Assembly (NCBI GenBank): GCA_002394665.1
Contig: DGUL01000011.1
Location: 1-15,588, forward strand
Direction: 5' to 3'
DNA: 15,588 bases
Source of the DNA: Rickettsiales bacterium UBA4311
GTDB taxonomy: Bacteria; Pseudomonadota; Alphaproteobacteria; Rickettsiales; Deianiraeaceae
The notes beneath the pieces are model-generated. The model was given only the letters and a program-made list of their open reading frames with translations. It was not told the origin of the DNA and did not search any database. Positions 1 to 6,715 of this stretch are shown in pieces. The translations under genes and the position numbers were made by a program. Positions within the stretch are counted from its first letter, which is position 1; each line of letters opens with the position of its first letter.

Positions 1-2381
1 CTGTCGACACCTACGCTTGAGGCGTCCGTACCATTTTTCAGACCGATTTGTTTAATCTGATCATCGGCAAATTTATTAACAGTCTTATTCTTTGTGTCGA
101 TTGTTTTATGGGCGGCGGATTTTACTTCGTTTTCAAAATTCTGTATGTATGTATTAACTTGATTTTTTTCGTTATTCAAATCGTCAAATACATCTTCTAA
201 TTGTTTTATATCGTTTTTGTTGGTTGCTACAACTTTGTTGTTTTCAAATTTGTTGATACTATTACTTGCAGTAGTATCATATTTTTTAACTTGATTATTT
301 ATAGCATCAAAGTTAACTTTGCCCTGGTAGATTGCATCATATATTTGTTTTTCTGTTGTCGTTTTTGAAGCGCTTACTATCACAGGATTACAGCCACGTT
401 GTTGTTCTAAAAATACTATATTGTTAAATTTTTGAGCTGACAGCATTTTACTTTTATCTGCATTTATGTTAGCAATTTCTTGTTTTAAATATTGTATATA
501 TTTCTGTTTAAGGTCATTCATTTTTTGCACAATGTTGGTTATTTCTTCTATTTTTTTTTTGCTGGTTTTATATTCATCGACAGTTTGTATTAGCTTATTA
601 TTAATATTATATTTGGTTGTTATATTAATTATATTTTGTTGATAATTGGTTAATTTATTACTTAAATTATTTAATTCATGCAATGAAAAACCTTGCACTT
701 TACCGCTCGTTAATATATTTTGTCTTTTTGGGTCTTGAAACAAATCTATGAAACTATTAATGTTATTTATATTATCTTGTTGCGAATTTGCGAGGTCTTT
801 AATTTTCTTCGTTGCATCTTCTTGTATTGCTTTGATTTTTTGTTCTGCTTTTTTGATTTCATCGTCTACTCCTTTACCAGTTTCATGAATATCTTTCAGG
901 AAATCTATTTCACTATCATAGTATTTTGATTTGTTTTTTTTGAATTGTTTTGGTTTTTCCTGGAAATTGATTGTCTTTAGTGCTATATTGCAACTAGCTT
1001 CTTGAGATAAATCTAAAGCTTGTTGAATCTTTTTGTTTTCTTGAGATACTTTTTGGTGTATAGTATATTGACCTTTCAAGTCCGTTGTTGATATCGAATT
1101 GTTTAATGAACCAAGTTTTGCGTGAAGATCTTTTACTGTTTTAAGGTTGTCTTTGAGTTGTTTTTCTTTTTGAGCTTTTACAATCAAAATATGATTATAT
1201 ATCGTTCTAAAAATTGCTCGCAATGTTGCTTCATGATTTTTAAAATGTGCTTTTGCAGTTTTGATGTCTTGCTCATCTGGAGCTTTAATGTTTTCAACAT
1301 TTATTTTTGTTATATCATAGCTTATTGTGCACTGCCCTCCTTTCCATTCTACTGTAATACCTGTGTCTTTTGATTTGTCATCTTTTCCAAACATCGCATT
1401 GATGATTTTTCCAATATCACTATTTTTGGAGATCGAAATTGAAAATTGCATCTTTGCTTCATTTTTGTACATTTTTTTAGTTTCGTCGTCGTCTAGTGTT
1501 GGTGTCGCTAGATTTCCTCCGTTAAGGCTATACACTGGTGCCAATAAATTAAGCTTATCCCATCTCTTCAACTGTGCCCTTTGTGTAGAATTTAATGTTT
1601 GTTTGTTGTTTTTCACGTTAATAGCCGATTGCGCTTCATTTTGCACTTTTTTAAAAAGTTCAATAAACATTGTGTTAATATATTGTTCTGTTTTTTCGTC
1701 TAAGAGATTTTTTTGCCATAGGTTAACTTTTTCGCGAAGTTCATTATCTTTGTTTAGCCACTTTGCTAGAAATTCGGATGTTAATTTCTCCTCCTGAGTT
1801 TTCTTAGTATTGAAGTAATCTTGATACCATTCATCAAAATAATAATAGAATACTCTTTTTATTTTAGCTTTTTGTTCGTTAGAAAGATTACTTTCTTGTG
1901 AATTATTATACTTTTCAAATTCATCAATTATATCTGGAGACGTTGCTTGTTCTTTTTTTTTCAATATATCATTATAAGCGCGTAAAACATCATTGTCTGT
2001 AAATATTAATTTAGTAACTCGCGGAATCAATTTATCAACTGCCTGTTGTTGCGTCAGTCCCGTTATTTCTTTCGTGTTGTAGATTTTATTAAATTTATCA
2101 TAGAATTTTGACCAATATAATTGTACGTATTTTTCGTGATCGAAGATGTAATTAAGAAAAAATGATACATTATCAGAATCGATAGTTTCGTTCTCCAAAA
2201 CTTCACCTCCTGTCAATGCACTGAAACAGTTGTTTAATCTATTAATAGTTTCACCATAATTCATTGTTTCGTCAATGTTTAATTTATCCAATTGCCTGGC
2301 GGTTTCTATTGCTTGTTTTTTCGTATCATCTTTACCTATAAGCTGTGCTTCGGAAATTACATTATTGCTCGATACTTTCAT
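1..2381 (-). CDS. Large coiled-coil-rich protein of unknown function (N-terminal 793 residues; runs off window)
   Basis: Reading the minus strand from the ATG at 2381, the frame stays open for 793 codons to the left edge; I checked every triplet and found no stop. The next in-frame ATG-less stretch upstream ends at a stop in the 2440s, so 2381 is the natural start, although there is no clear ribosome binding site. I do not recognise the family. The protein has no signal peptide or membrane segment, is rich in Lys, Asn, Gln, Asp and Glu, and from roughly residue 380 onward is dominated by long charged helices likely to form coiled coils. The N-terminal 350 residues are more mixed, with aromatic-rich stretches (for example YYYFDEWYQDYF near residue 180). 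It is divergent from ndk. The size and composition resemble secreted or structural proteins of host-associated bacteria, but that is only an impression. The C-terminus lies outside the window. Confidence 0.85.
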   Translation of the reverse strand, partial: MKVSSNNVISEAQLIGKDDTKKQAIETARQLDKLNIDETMNYGETINRLNNCFSALTGGEVLENETIDSDNVSFFLNYIFDHEKYVQLYWSKFYDKFNKIYNTKEITGLTQQQAVDKLIPRVTKLIFTDNDVLRAYNDILKKKEQATSPDIIDEFEKYNNSQESNLSNEQKAKIKRVFYYYFDEWYQDYFNTKKTQEEKLTSEFLAKWLNKDNELREKVNLWQKNLLDEKTEQYINTMFIELFKKVQNEAQSAINVKNNKQTLNSTQRAQLKRWDKLNLLAPVYSLNGGNLATPTLDDDETKKMYKNEAKMQFSISISKNSDIGKIINAMFGKDDKSKDTGITVEWKGGQCTISYDITKINVENIKAPDEQDIKTAKAHFKNHEATLRAIFRTIYNHILIVKAQKEKQLKDNLKTVKDLHAKLGSLNNSISTTDLKGQYTIHQKVSQENKKIQQALDLSQEASCNIALKTINFQEKPKQFKKNKSKYYDSEIDFLKDIHETGKGVDDEIKKAEQKIKAIQEDATKKIKDLANSQQDNINNINSFIDLFQDPKRQNILTSGKVQGFSLHELNNLSNKLTNYQQNIINITTKYNINNKLIQTVDEYKTSKKKIEEITNIVQKMNDLKQKYIQYLKQEIANINADKSKMLSAQKFNNIVFLEQQRGCNPVIVSASKTTTEKQIYDAIYQGKVNFDAINNQVKKYDTTASNSINKFENNKVVATNKNDIKQLEDVFDDLNNEKNQVNTYIQNFENEVKSAAHKTIDTKNKTVNKFADDQIKQIGLKNGTDASSVGVD

Positions 2382-2484
2382 TGTTTTAAACGTAAAATAA
2401 TAGTTTTTTTTTTTCTAAAAAAAAGTTTTTGTTTATCTTGCTTTTAAAAAAAAGCTTAATTCAGTTTTGGCGACCTTATTTTCT

Positions 2485-2898
2485 ATGGAAAAAACTTTTT
2501 CAATTATCAAACCTGATGCAGTAAAAAGAAATTTAGTCGGTGAGATTGATGCAATGATAGAAAAGGCAGGTTTTCGTATAGTTGCCATGAAAATGATATG
2601 GATGTCAAAAGAAAAAGCAGAAGGTTTTTATGCCGTTCATAAGGATCGCCCTTTTTTTGAAGAACTAACAAAGCAGATGTCTGCCTCCCCTGTTGTTGTG
2701 CAAGTTTTGGAGAAAGAAAATGCTGTTGCTGATTATCGTAAACTAATGGGTGCAACCAATCCTGCCAATGCCGAAGAAGGCACTATAAGAGCAAGATTTG
2801 CTTTATCTACTGGCGAGAATTCAGTTCACGGAAGTGATAGTATAGATAATGCAAAAATTGAAATTGCATATTTTTTTGGTAACGACGAGATTTTTTAG
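2485..2898 (+). CDS. ndk: Nucleoside diphosphate kinase
   Basis: This 137-residue cytoplasmic enzyme transfers the terminal phosphate of NTPs to NDPs through a phosphohistidine and so balances the nucleotide pools. The sequence follows the family from end to end: TFSIIKPDAVKRN at the start, the FYAVHKDRPFF segment, the GATNPANAEEGTIRARF block and the active-site stretch NSVHGSDS with the catalytic His at residue 115. The length is close to the usual 140-143 residues and the end (AYFFGNDEIF) is canonical. An in-frame TTG six codons upstream would extend the protein, but the ATG at 2485 matches the family N-terminus. It faces the gltX fragment convergently, with about 110 bp between them and no obvious terminator hairpin. 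Confidence 0.97.
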   Translation: MEKTFSIIKPDAVKRNLVGEIDAMIEKAGFRIVAMKMIWMSKEKAEGFYAVHKDRPFFEELTKQMSASPVVVQVLEKENAVADYRKLMGATNPANAEEGTIRARFALSTGENSVHGSDSIDNAKIEIAYFFGNDEIF

Positions 2899-3010
2899 TA
2901 TCGTCTGGAAGTCTGTAAAAGCATATCCGTTCACGTCGTAGTCTTGCTACCGTTTGTCGTTTTCTCGTGTAGTTTGGGTTTATAAGTGTGGTTGTGCTAA
3001 TTGGGTATGT

Positions 3011-3382
3011 TTAATTAAATTTTTCAACCATTTCGCGAACCCAATTTTCTCCAATTAGTTCAATCATTTTGTGAATACCGATGCCGTGTTGTGTGCCAAT
3101 TATCATTGTTCTTAAAACTGGGTAGTATTCTTTTAATTTTTTGCCGTCTGCCGTTAGTATCTCTTTAAACGAATTTTGGAAGTCATTATAATTTACTTTA
3201 TCCATCACCTGTTTGACATATTCAACTTTTTCTTTTGCACCTTCGCCATAAACTAAATCTTTATCAACTATTTCGCGGTTATCTAAAAACTTTTTCGCTA
3301 TCTCCGCTATCTCGTTTATTGTTCTGTATGCTTTTAGTTCTGGCATTATTTTCATAATTCTGTCTTTTTCTTGTAAAGTCAT
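3011..3382 (-). CDS. gltX: Glutamyl-tRNA synthetase, detached C-terminal anticodon-binding part
   Basis: These 123 residues correspond to the C-terminal anticodon-binding region of bacterial GluRS. The segment MPELKAYRTINEIAEIA matches the family pattern MPGLKxRAKTLxELA, and the end (LKEYYPVLRTMIIGTQHGIG, then MIELIGENWVREMV) matches the LGKVAQPLRxALTGxTxSPGI...LLGxExxLxR ending. The fragment has no catalytic motifs of its own; those are in the ORF at 4688-5815 on the same strand, 1.3 kb upstream. I chose the ATG at 3382 (MTLQEKD) because residues before it are encoded by the inserted sequence; an ATG at 3394 and a TTG at 3448 are in the same frame. A GGGA lies about 11 bases before the ATG. 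The frame is intact, so the fragment is either a recent remnant or a separately translated domain. Confidence 0.85.
   Translation of the reverse strand: MTLQEKDRIMKIMPELKAYRTINEIAEIAKKFLDNREIVDKDLVYGEGAKEKVEYVKQVMDKVNYNDFQNSFKEILTADGKKLKEYYPVLRTMIIGTQHGIGIHKMIELIGENWVREMVEKFN
3374..3382. repeat. Left copy of 9-bp repeat flanking the gltX insert
   Basis: TAAAGTCAT here matches TAATGTCAT at 4676-4684 at 8 of 9 positions. On the minus strand it is the ATG ACT TTA that begins the C-terminal gltX fragment. It is a possible target-site duplication; a chance match in AT-rich DNA is not excluded. Confidence 0.4.
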
Positions 3383-3438
3383 ACTGATATACATCCCGAG
3401 ATAAGAGATATATAGAGTAATTAAATACAAGTTTTTTA

Positions 3439-3466
3439 TTGCGGACAAAGTACATTATAGTATAAT
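3439..3466 (+). promoter_or_regulatory. Probable promoter of the inserted protease-like gene
   Basis: A consensus -10 box TATAAT lies at 3461-3466 with TTGCGG at 3439-3444 as a plausible -35, spacer 16 bp. Transcription would begin around 3472, giving a very short leader before the ATG at 3484. The same block read on the minus strand contains two TATAAT boxes, so it could also drive the C-terminal gltX fragment. The small palindrome ACACATTGTGT at 3471-3481 covers the predicted start region. Confidence 0.4.
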
Positions 3467-3483
3467 TATAACACATTGTGTGT

Positions 3484-4092
3484 ATGTCCAATTCAAATAA
3501 TAAAGATAGTGGAACATGTTGTTTTAATATATTTCGTTGTTCTGCAGAGCCAAAAAAAAGGAAAAGAAATGAGAATAATTACAGTGAGTACAAAACCGTC
3601 AGACTAGACAAATTGGTTTTCAATTCGGATTTACAAGGGAAGATAAAATGTATTAGGGATGACGGCACTGGTTTTCAAGGAATATTCGAAGAAGGTAATT
3701 TAAGAGATTATCGAAAAATCAAAAAACAACCCAATAAGAACAGCGAAGAATGTATATTAAAAAATCTGTCACACGATGACGAGTTGAGTTATAGTATAAA
3801 TGAAGTCAGTATTTTGAGTAGAACCAATAAAAATAATCAACAATATGTTGATTTGTTCAGAAGAGAAGCATATAAACCACAAAAGGATACAAAAAAACAT
3901 TTAAAAGTGACTTATTGTGGACATGGCTCGAAAACAGGTTGTCTAGCATTAAAGGTGAAACAACTCGATTTTCCTGAAGCATGTAACAGGCAAAGCTATT
4001 ACCTTAGTAATTACGCATGTCATGGTGCGTTTGTAAGACGAAAGGCGTTGCAAGATAAAACTTTATTTGATGTTGTAAAAAAAAATTTCTAA
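3484..4092 (+). CDS. Putative caspase-like (clan CD) cysteine protease, N-terminal part ending at a frameshift
   Basis: I do not recognise a named family. The 202-residue product has, at residues 140-148, a hydrophobic strand ending in Gly-His-Gly (VTYCGHG), and at residues 172-181 a second strand ending in Ala-Cys-His-Gly (YYLSNYACHG). This order, strand-HG then about 30 residues then strand-C, is the His/Cys dyad arrangement of clan CD peptidases (caspases, CHAT, separase, clostripain types); candidates are His147 and Cys179. The N-terminus holds three cysteines (12, 13, 19) followed by PKKRKR at 23-28, a cluster like a eukaryotic nuclear import signal. The frame stops at 4092 just after an A9 tract, and the neighbouring frame continues open to 4678, so the intact gene probably coded for about 397 residues. 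GTG at 3478 is an alternative start. It lies inside gltX, antisense to it. Confidence 0.6.
   Translation: MSNSNNKDSGTCCFNIFRCSAEPKKRKRNENNYSEYKTVRLDKLVFNSDLQGKIKCIRDDGTGFQGIFEEGNLRDYRKIKKQPNKNSEECILKNLSHDDELSYSINEVSILSRTNKNNQQYVDLFRREAYKPQKDTKKHLKVTYCGHGSKTGCLALKVKQLDFPEACNRQSYYLSNYACHGAFVRRKALQDKTLFDVVKKNF
4077..4085 (+). other. A9 homopolymer at the frameshift of the protease-like gene
   Basis: Nine consecutive A residues. Up to here the gene reads in one frame (V-V-K-K, then N-F-stop). Loss of one A in DNA or in the transcript moves reading into the frame that is open to 4678 (V-V-K-K-I-S-K-H-Q-D). Such tracts are known sites of polymerase slippage in AT-rich endosymbiont genomes, and are also prone to sequencing error. 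Confidence 0.6.
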
Positions 4093-4678
4093 ACACCAAG
4101 ACTGTATCGGCTTTTTTTCAAAAGCAAAAAAAGATTTCCAAGTTTTTTGCGTTACTACTGTTGATAAAAACGGCACTCGAGGACAACGTAGAGTTCCTGG
4201 GAACACGACATTGCCAAACGTAAATAACGAGGTATTTAACAAAGATGATTACTTTGATTATTATTGCATTTTAAACGAGCAACACGAAGGAAGAACAGTG
4301 CAAAAGATTTGTAAAATTCCTCAACAACTATGTTATTGGCGAGAAGCTTTAATTGATGATAAAAAAACCAGAGATGGAAAATATCCAAATAAATTTATGG
4401 AAGCCTTGGATGACTTGAAGTCTGGTAAGTCGTACAAATTTACCACTAAAGCATTTGTTGACGAAGGTGGGGATAAAATGGTTCTAAAACAAATAGAAAT
4501 TACTATAAAAGGGACAGTGGCACAAACCAATCCAGAAATGGAATATGAATTAGCCTACAAGGAGGATATGGCAAATTACGAGGAAAAAGAGATGGAAGAG
4601 GACATGCCTGAGATATCGCTAAAAACATATGCAAAGGATAGAATAAAAGAATATAAAAGAAGCCCTCTCGCATTTTAA
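4085..4678 (+). pseudogene. C-terminal continuation of the protease-like gene in the +1 frame
   Basis: This frame is open from before the A9 tract to the TAA at 4676-4678 and would add 197 residues to the 200 encoded upstream. It begins ISKHQDCIGFFSKAKKDF and continues with a short beta-like stretch (VFCVTTVDKNG) of the kind that follows the catalytic Cys in caspase-like folds, then a Tyr-rich segment, a charged middle part and an acidic Glu-rich tail (YEEKEMEEDMPE). The absence of stops across the first 40 codons before any possible start codon (TTG at 4211) argues that it is part of the upstream gene and not an independent one. Whether the protein is made depends on slippage at 4077-4085 or on the A count being an error. 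No specific function can be assigned to this half. Confidence 0.55.
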
Positions 4679-4684
4679 TGTCAT
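4676..4684. repeat. Right copy of 9-bp repeat flanking the gltX insert
   Basis: TAATGTCAT, one mismatch from the left copy at 3374-3382. On the minus strand it reads ATG ACA TTA two codons after the TAA that ends the catalytic part of gltX, in the same phase as the left copy. The plus-strand TAA is also the stop codon of the inserted gene. Confidence 0.4.
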
Positions 4685-4687
4685 TGT

Positions 4688-5815
4688 TTATAAGTTTTGT
4701 AGTCGTTTTTCAATCATCTTAAATAAAACCTCGTCCGGAAGTTCTTTAATGTAATGCAAGTTGATGTTTTTTAACTTTTCAAAATCAAAACGGCTTGGGG
4801 ATTTTCCGCATCTGGAAATATCAAATGCTTTTATCGCCTCCTCTTTGGAGTAAATCTCTTTTTCCGTGCCATCATTCCAACCGAGATGAAGTAAATAATT
4901 GAAAATAGCATCACTCAAATATCCCTGCTTTTCGTAATCACTAACAGCAACTGCGTGTTTTCTTTTTGACAATTTCTTGCCTTCAATATCATATATCAGC
5001 GGAATATGTGCGAATTGTGGAATTGTCAATTCTTGTCCGTTTAGCATTTTAATTCCTGCTTTTTGGATTGCTTGATAAATTAAAATCTGTTTCGGTGTAT
5101 TAGATATGTGGTCATCTCCGCGAATGACGTGTGTAATTCCCATATCCATATCATCGCAAACGACCGCAAGCATATAAGTTGGAACGCCATTTGAACGAAT
5201 TAAAACAAAGTCATCTTGTGTTTTGTTGTCAAATTTTATATCTCCGCGTATTAAATCGTGCATCAAAACCTCTCCTTCTGGAATATTGAGACGAATTACC
5301 GGCTGAATGCCATTTGCTTTGGCTTCTTCAATATTTTTTTGCACCTCTGGATTACTCAAATCTTTCCACTTTGAACCATCATAGCGATAATATATTTTAT
5401 TTGCCTCGCAATATTTCTTTCTCTCCTCAATCTCCTCCGGTGTGTCATATGCAAAATATGCCAATCCTTTTTCAACTAATTTCTCTGCAATCTCGCGATG
5501 TCTTGGATAACGCGTTGATTGAAGAATTATGCCTTTTTTTTCATCTCCTTGATAAAAACACTCCTTTGGAATGTTTAATTCTTTCAAAAAGTCGCTATCA
5601 TAATCAATGCCAAGCCAATCTATGCCTTTAATAATTTCGTCTATTGCCTCCTGCGAATTGCGTTGTGTGTCCGTATCTTCAATTCTCAACAACATTTTAC
5701 CATTATTATGACGAGCAAAAAGGTAATTGAATACTGCCGTTCTTGCTCCACCTATATGCAACATTCCGGTTGGGCTTGGGGCAAAACGGACTATAACTTG
5801 GTTGTTATTTGACAT
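4688..5815 (-). CDS. gltX: Glutamyl-tRNA synthetase, catalytic part (C-terminally truncated)
   Basis: The 375 residues cover the Rossmann catalytic domain of GluRS, which charges tRNA-Glu (or tRNA-Glu/Gln in bacteria lacking GlnRS). FAPSPTGMLHIGGARTA contains the HIGH-like motif at residues 20-23, RIEDTDTQR follows, and the KMSKS-like KLSKR is near residue 280, followed by the DYEKQGYLSDAIFNYLLHLGW block. The frame stops at 4688 just after the KLKNINLHYI linker helices, whereas family members run on to about 470-500 residues. The missing anticodon-binding part is encoded at 3011-3382. I chose the ATG at 5815 (MSNNNQVIVRF) over one 15 codons upstream because it fits the family N-terminus. It is divergent from the aldo/keto reductase gene, 39 bp apart. 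All catalytic signatures are intact. Confidence 0.9.
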   Translation of the reverse strand: MSNNNQVIVRFAPSPTGMLHIGGARTAVFNYLFARHNNGKMLLRIEDTDTQRNSQEAIDEIIKGIDWLGIDYDSDFLKELNIPKECFYQGDEKKGIILQSTRYPRHREIAEKLVEKGLAYFAYDTPEEIEERKKYCEANKIYYRYDGSKWKDLSNPEVQKNIEEAKANGIQPVIRLNIPEGEVLMHDLIRGDIKFDNKTQDDFVLIRSNGVPTYMLAVVCDDMDMGITHVIRGDDHISNTPKQILIYQAIQKAGIKMLNGQELTIPQFAHIPLIYDIEGKKLSKRKHAVAVSDYEKQGYLSDAIFNYLLHLGWNDGTEKEIYSKEEAIKAFDISRCGKSPSRFDFEKLKNINLHYIKELPDEVLFKMIEKRLQNL

Positions 5816-5854
5816 TAAAATCAACTGCCACACATTGCAGATGTATAAAATAAT

Positions 5855-6700
5855 ATGCAATTTTTTTCTCTAAACGATGGCAACAAAATTCCTGCTCTTG
5901 GTTTTGGAACATATTTAATTCCAGATGATGGAACAACGGAAAAATCAGTTTTAATGGCTTTGGAAAGCGGTTATAGACTGATAGATACGGCACAAGCATA
6001 TCAAAATGAAACCGGTGTAGGAAAAGCGATTAAAGCAAGTGGCTTGAAGCGTGAAGAAGTATTTATTGAATCAAAATTATGGCTTTCAAATTTTGGTTAT
6101 GAAAAGGCAAAAAAAGGTATTGAAAATTCGTTAAAAAGGCTTGATGTAGATTACATTGATTTATACATTTTGCATCAACCTTATGGCGATACAATTGGTG
6201 CTTACAAAGCGTTGGAGGAAGCGAAAAAAGAAGGAAAAATTAAATCAATCGGTATAAGTAATCATACGCCGAATTTCTTAAACAAGTTTTTGCCAGAGAT
6301 TGAAATAATGCCTTGCGTAAATCAAATGGAGTGCAACCCATTTTGTCAGGAAAAAGATGTTCGTGAAATTATGGATAAAAACAATATTCTTCTACAAAGT
6401 TGGTATCCCATCGGGCACGGAAGTAAAGAATTGTTGGAAAATGAAAAAATAGTTGCAGTAGCAAAAAAACACAACAAATCAGTCGTGCAAGTTATTTTAC
6501 GTTGGCATATTCAAAGTGGTTTTGTCGCAATTCCAAAATCTACATCAAAACAGCACATAATTGACAACCTAAACATATTTGATTTTGAACTTGATGACAA
6601 CGATATGCAACAAATAAACTCGTTAGACAAGGGAAAAACCAGCATAAACCACGATGATCCTGAATTTGGAAAAATGCTTACTGGCTTTGTTGTTGATTAG
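5855..6700 (+). CDS. Aldo/keto reductase (NADPH-dependent)
   Basis: This is a full-length 281-residue member of the AKR superfamily, a cytoplasmic (beta/alpha)8 barrel that reduces aldehydes or ketones with NADPH. The catalytic tetrad is visible: Asp44 and Tyr49 in LIDTAQAYQNE, Lys74 in FIESKLW and His107 in LYILHQP. The nucleotide-binding block IPKSTSKQHI, with Lys228 and Ser229, is near the C-terminus. It is closest in type to the 2,5-diketogluconate reductase / YtbE-like prokaryotic AKRs, but the substrate cannot be told from sequence. The start is well placed against the family N-terminus (FFSLNDGNKIPALGFGTY). It is followed after about 15 bp by the AddB-like nuclease gene on the same strand, so the two are probably co-transcribed. 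Confidence 0.93.
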   Translation: MQFFSLNDGNKIPALGFGTYLIPDDGTTEKSVLMALESGYRLIDTAQAYQNETGVGKAIKASGLKREEVFIESKLWLSNFGYEKAKKGIENSLKRLDVDYIDLYILHQPYGDTIGAYKALEEAKKEGKIKSIGISNHTPNFLNKFLPEIEIMPCVNQMECNPFCQEKDVREIMDKNNILLQSWYPIGHGSKELLENEKIVAVAKKHNKSVVQVILRWHIQSGFVAIPKSTSKQHIIDNLNIFDFELDDNDMQQINSLDKGKTSINHDDPEFGKMLTGFVVD

Positions 6701-6715
6701 TAAATTGCTGTGTCA

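Larger units (their letters stand above)
3383..4675. other. About 1.3-kb insertion that splits gltX
   Basis: The two parts of glutamyl-tRNA synthetase, each collinear with the family and together missing few or no residues, are separated by this block. Its only recognisable content is a protease-like gene on the opposite strand (3484-4678). A 9-bp sequence, TAAAGTCAT at 3374-3382, is repeated with one mismatch as TAATGTCAT at 4676-4684, and both copies sit in the same gltX reading phase (coding for M-T-L). This looks like a decayed target-site duplication. I see no transposase, integrase, intron motif or convincing terminal inverted repeat, so the mechanism of insertion is unknown. The exact ends are inferred from the repeat. 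Confidence 0.65.

Noticed and set aside
720..1797. Three plus-strand open frames (720-929, 1122-1373, 1327-1797)
   Set aside because: They lie opposite the continuous 793-codon minus-strand frame and are rich in Phe, Cys and Ser, as expected for the reverse of Lys/Asn/Glu-rich coding sequence.
3011..3448. Reading the 3011-3448 minus frame as an independent 145-residue hypothetical gene
   Set aside because: Its last 120 residues align with the GluRS C-terminal region, and the first 22 come from inserted DNA with a TTG start.
4077..4085. Programmed -1 ribosomal frameshift at the A tract
   Set aside because: The downstream frame needs a net +1 shift (one base skipped); no downstream pseudoknot or stem was evident, so slippage or an indel fits better.
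3383..4675. Group I/II intron or complete insertion sequence in gltX
   Set aside because: The insert's gene is antisense to gltX, has no reverse transcriptase, homing-endonuclease or transposase motif, and the ends show no convincing inverted repeats.
4211..4678. Separate gene starting at TTG 4211
   Set aside because: The same frame is open without a start for more than 40 codons upstream and joins the protease-like gene after removal of one A at 4077-4085.
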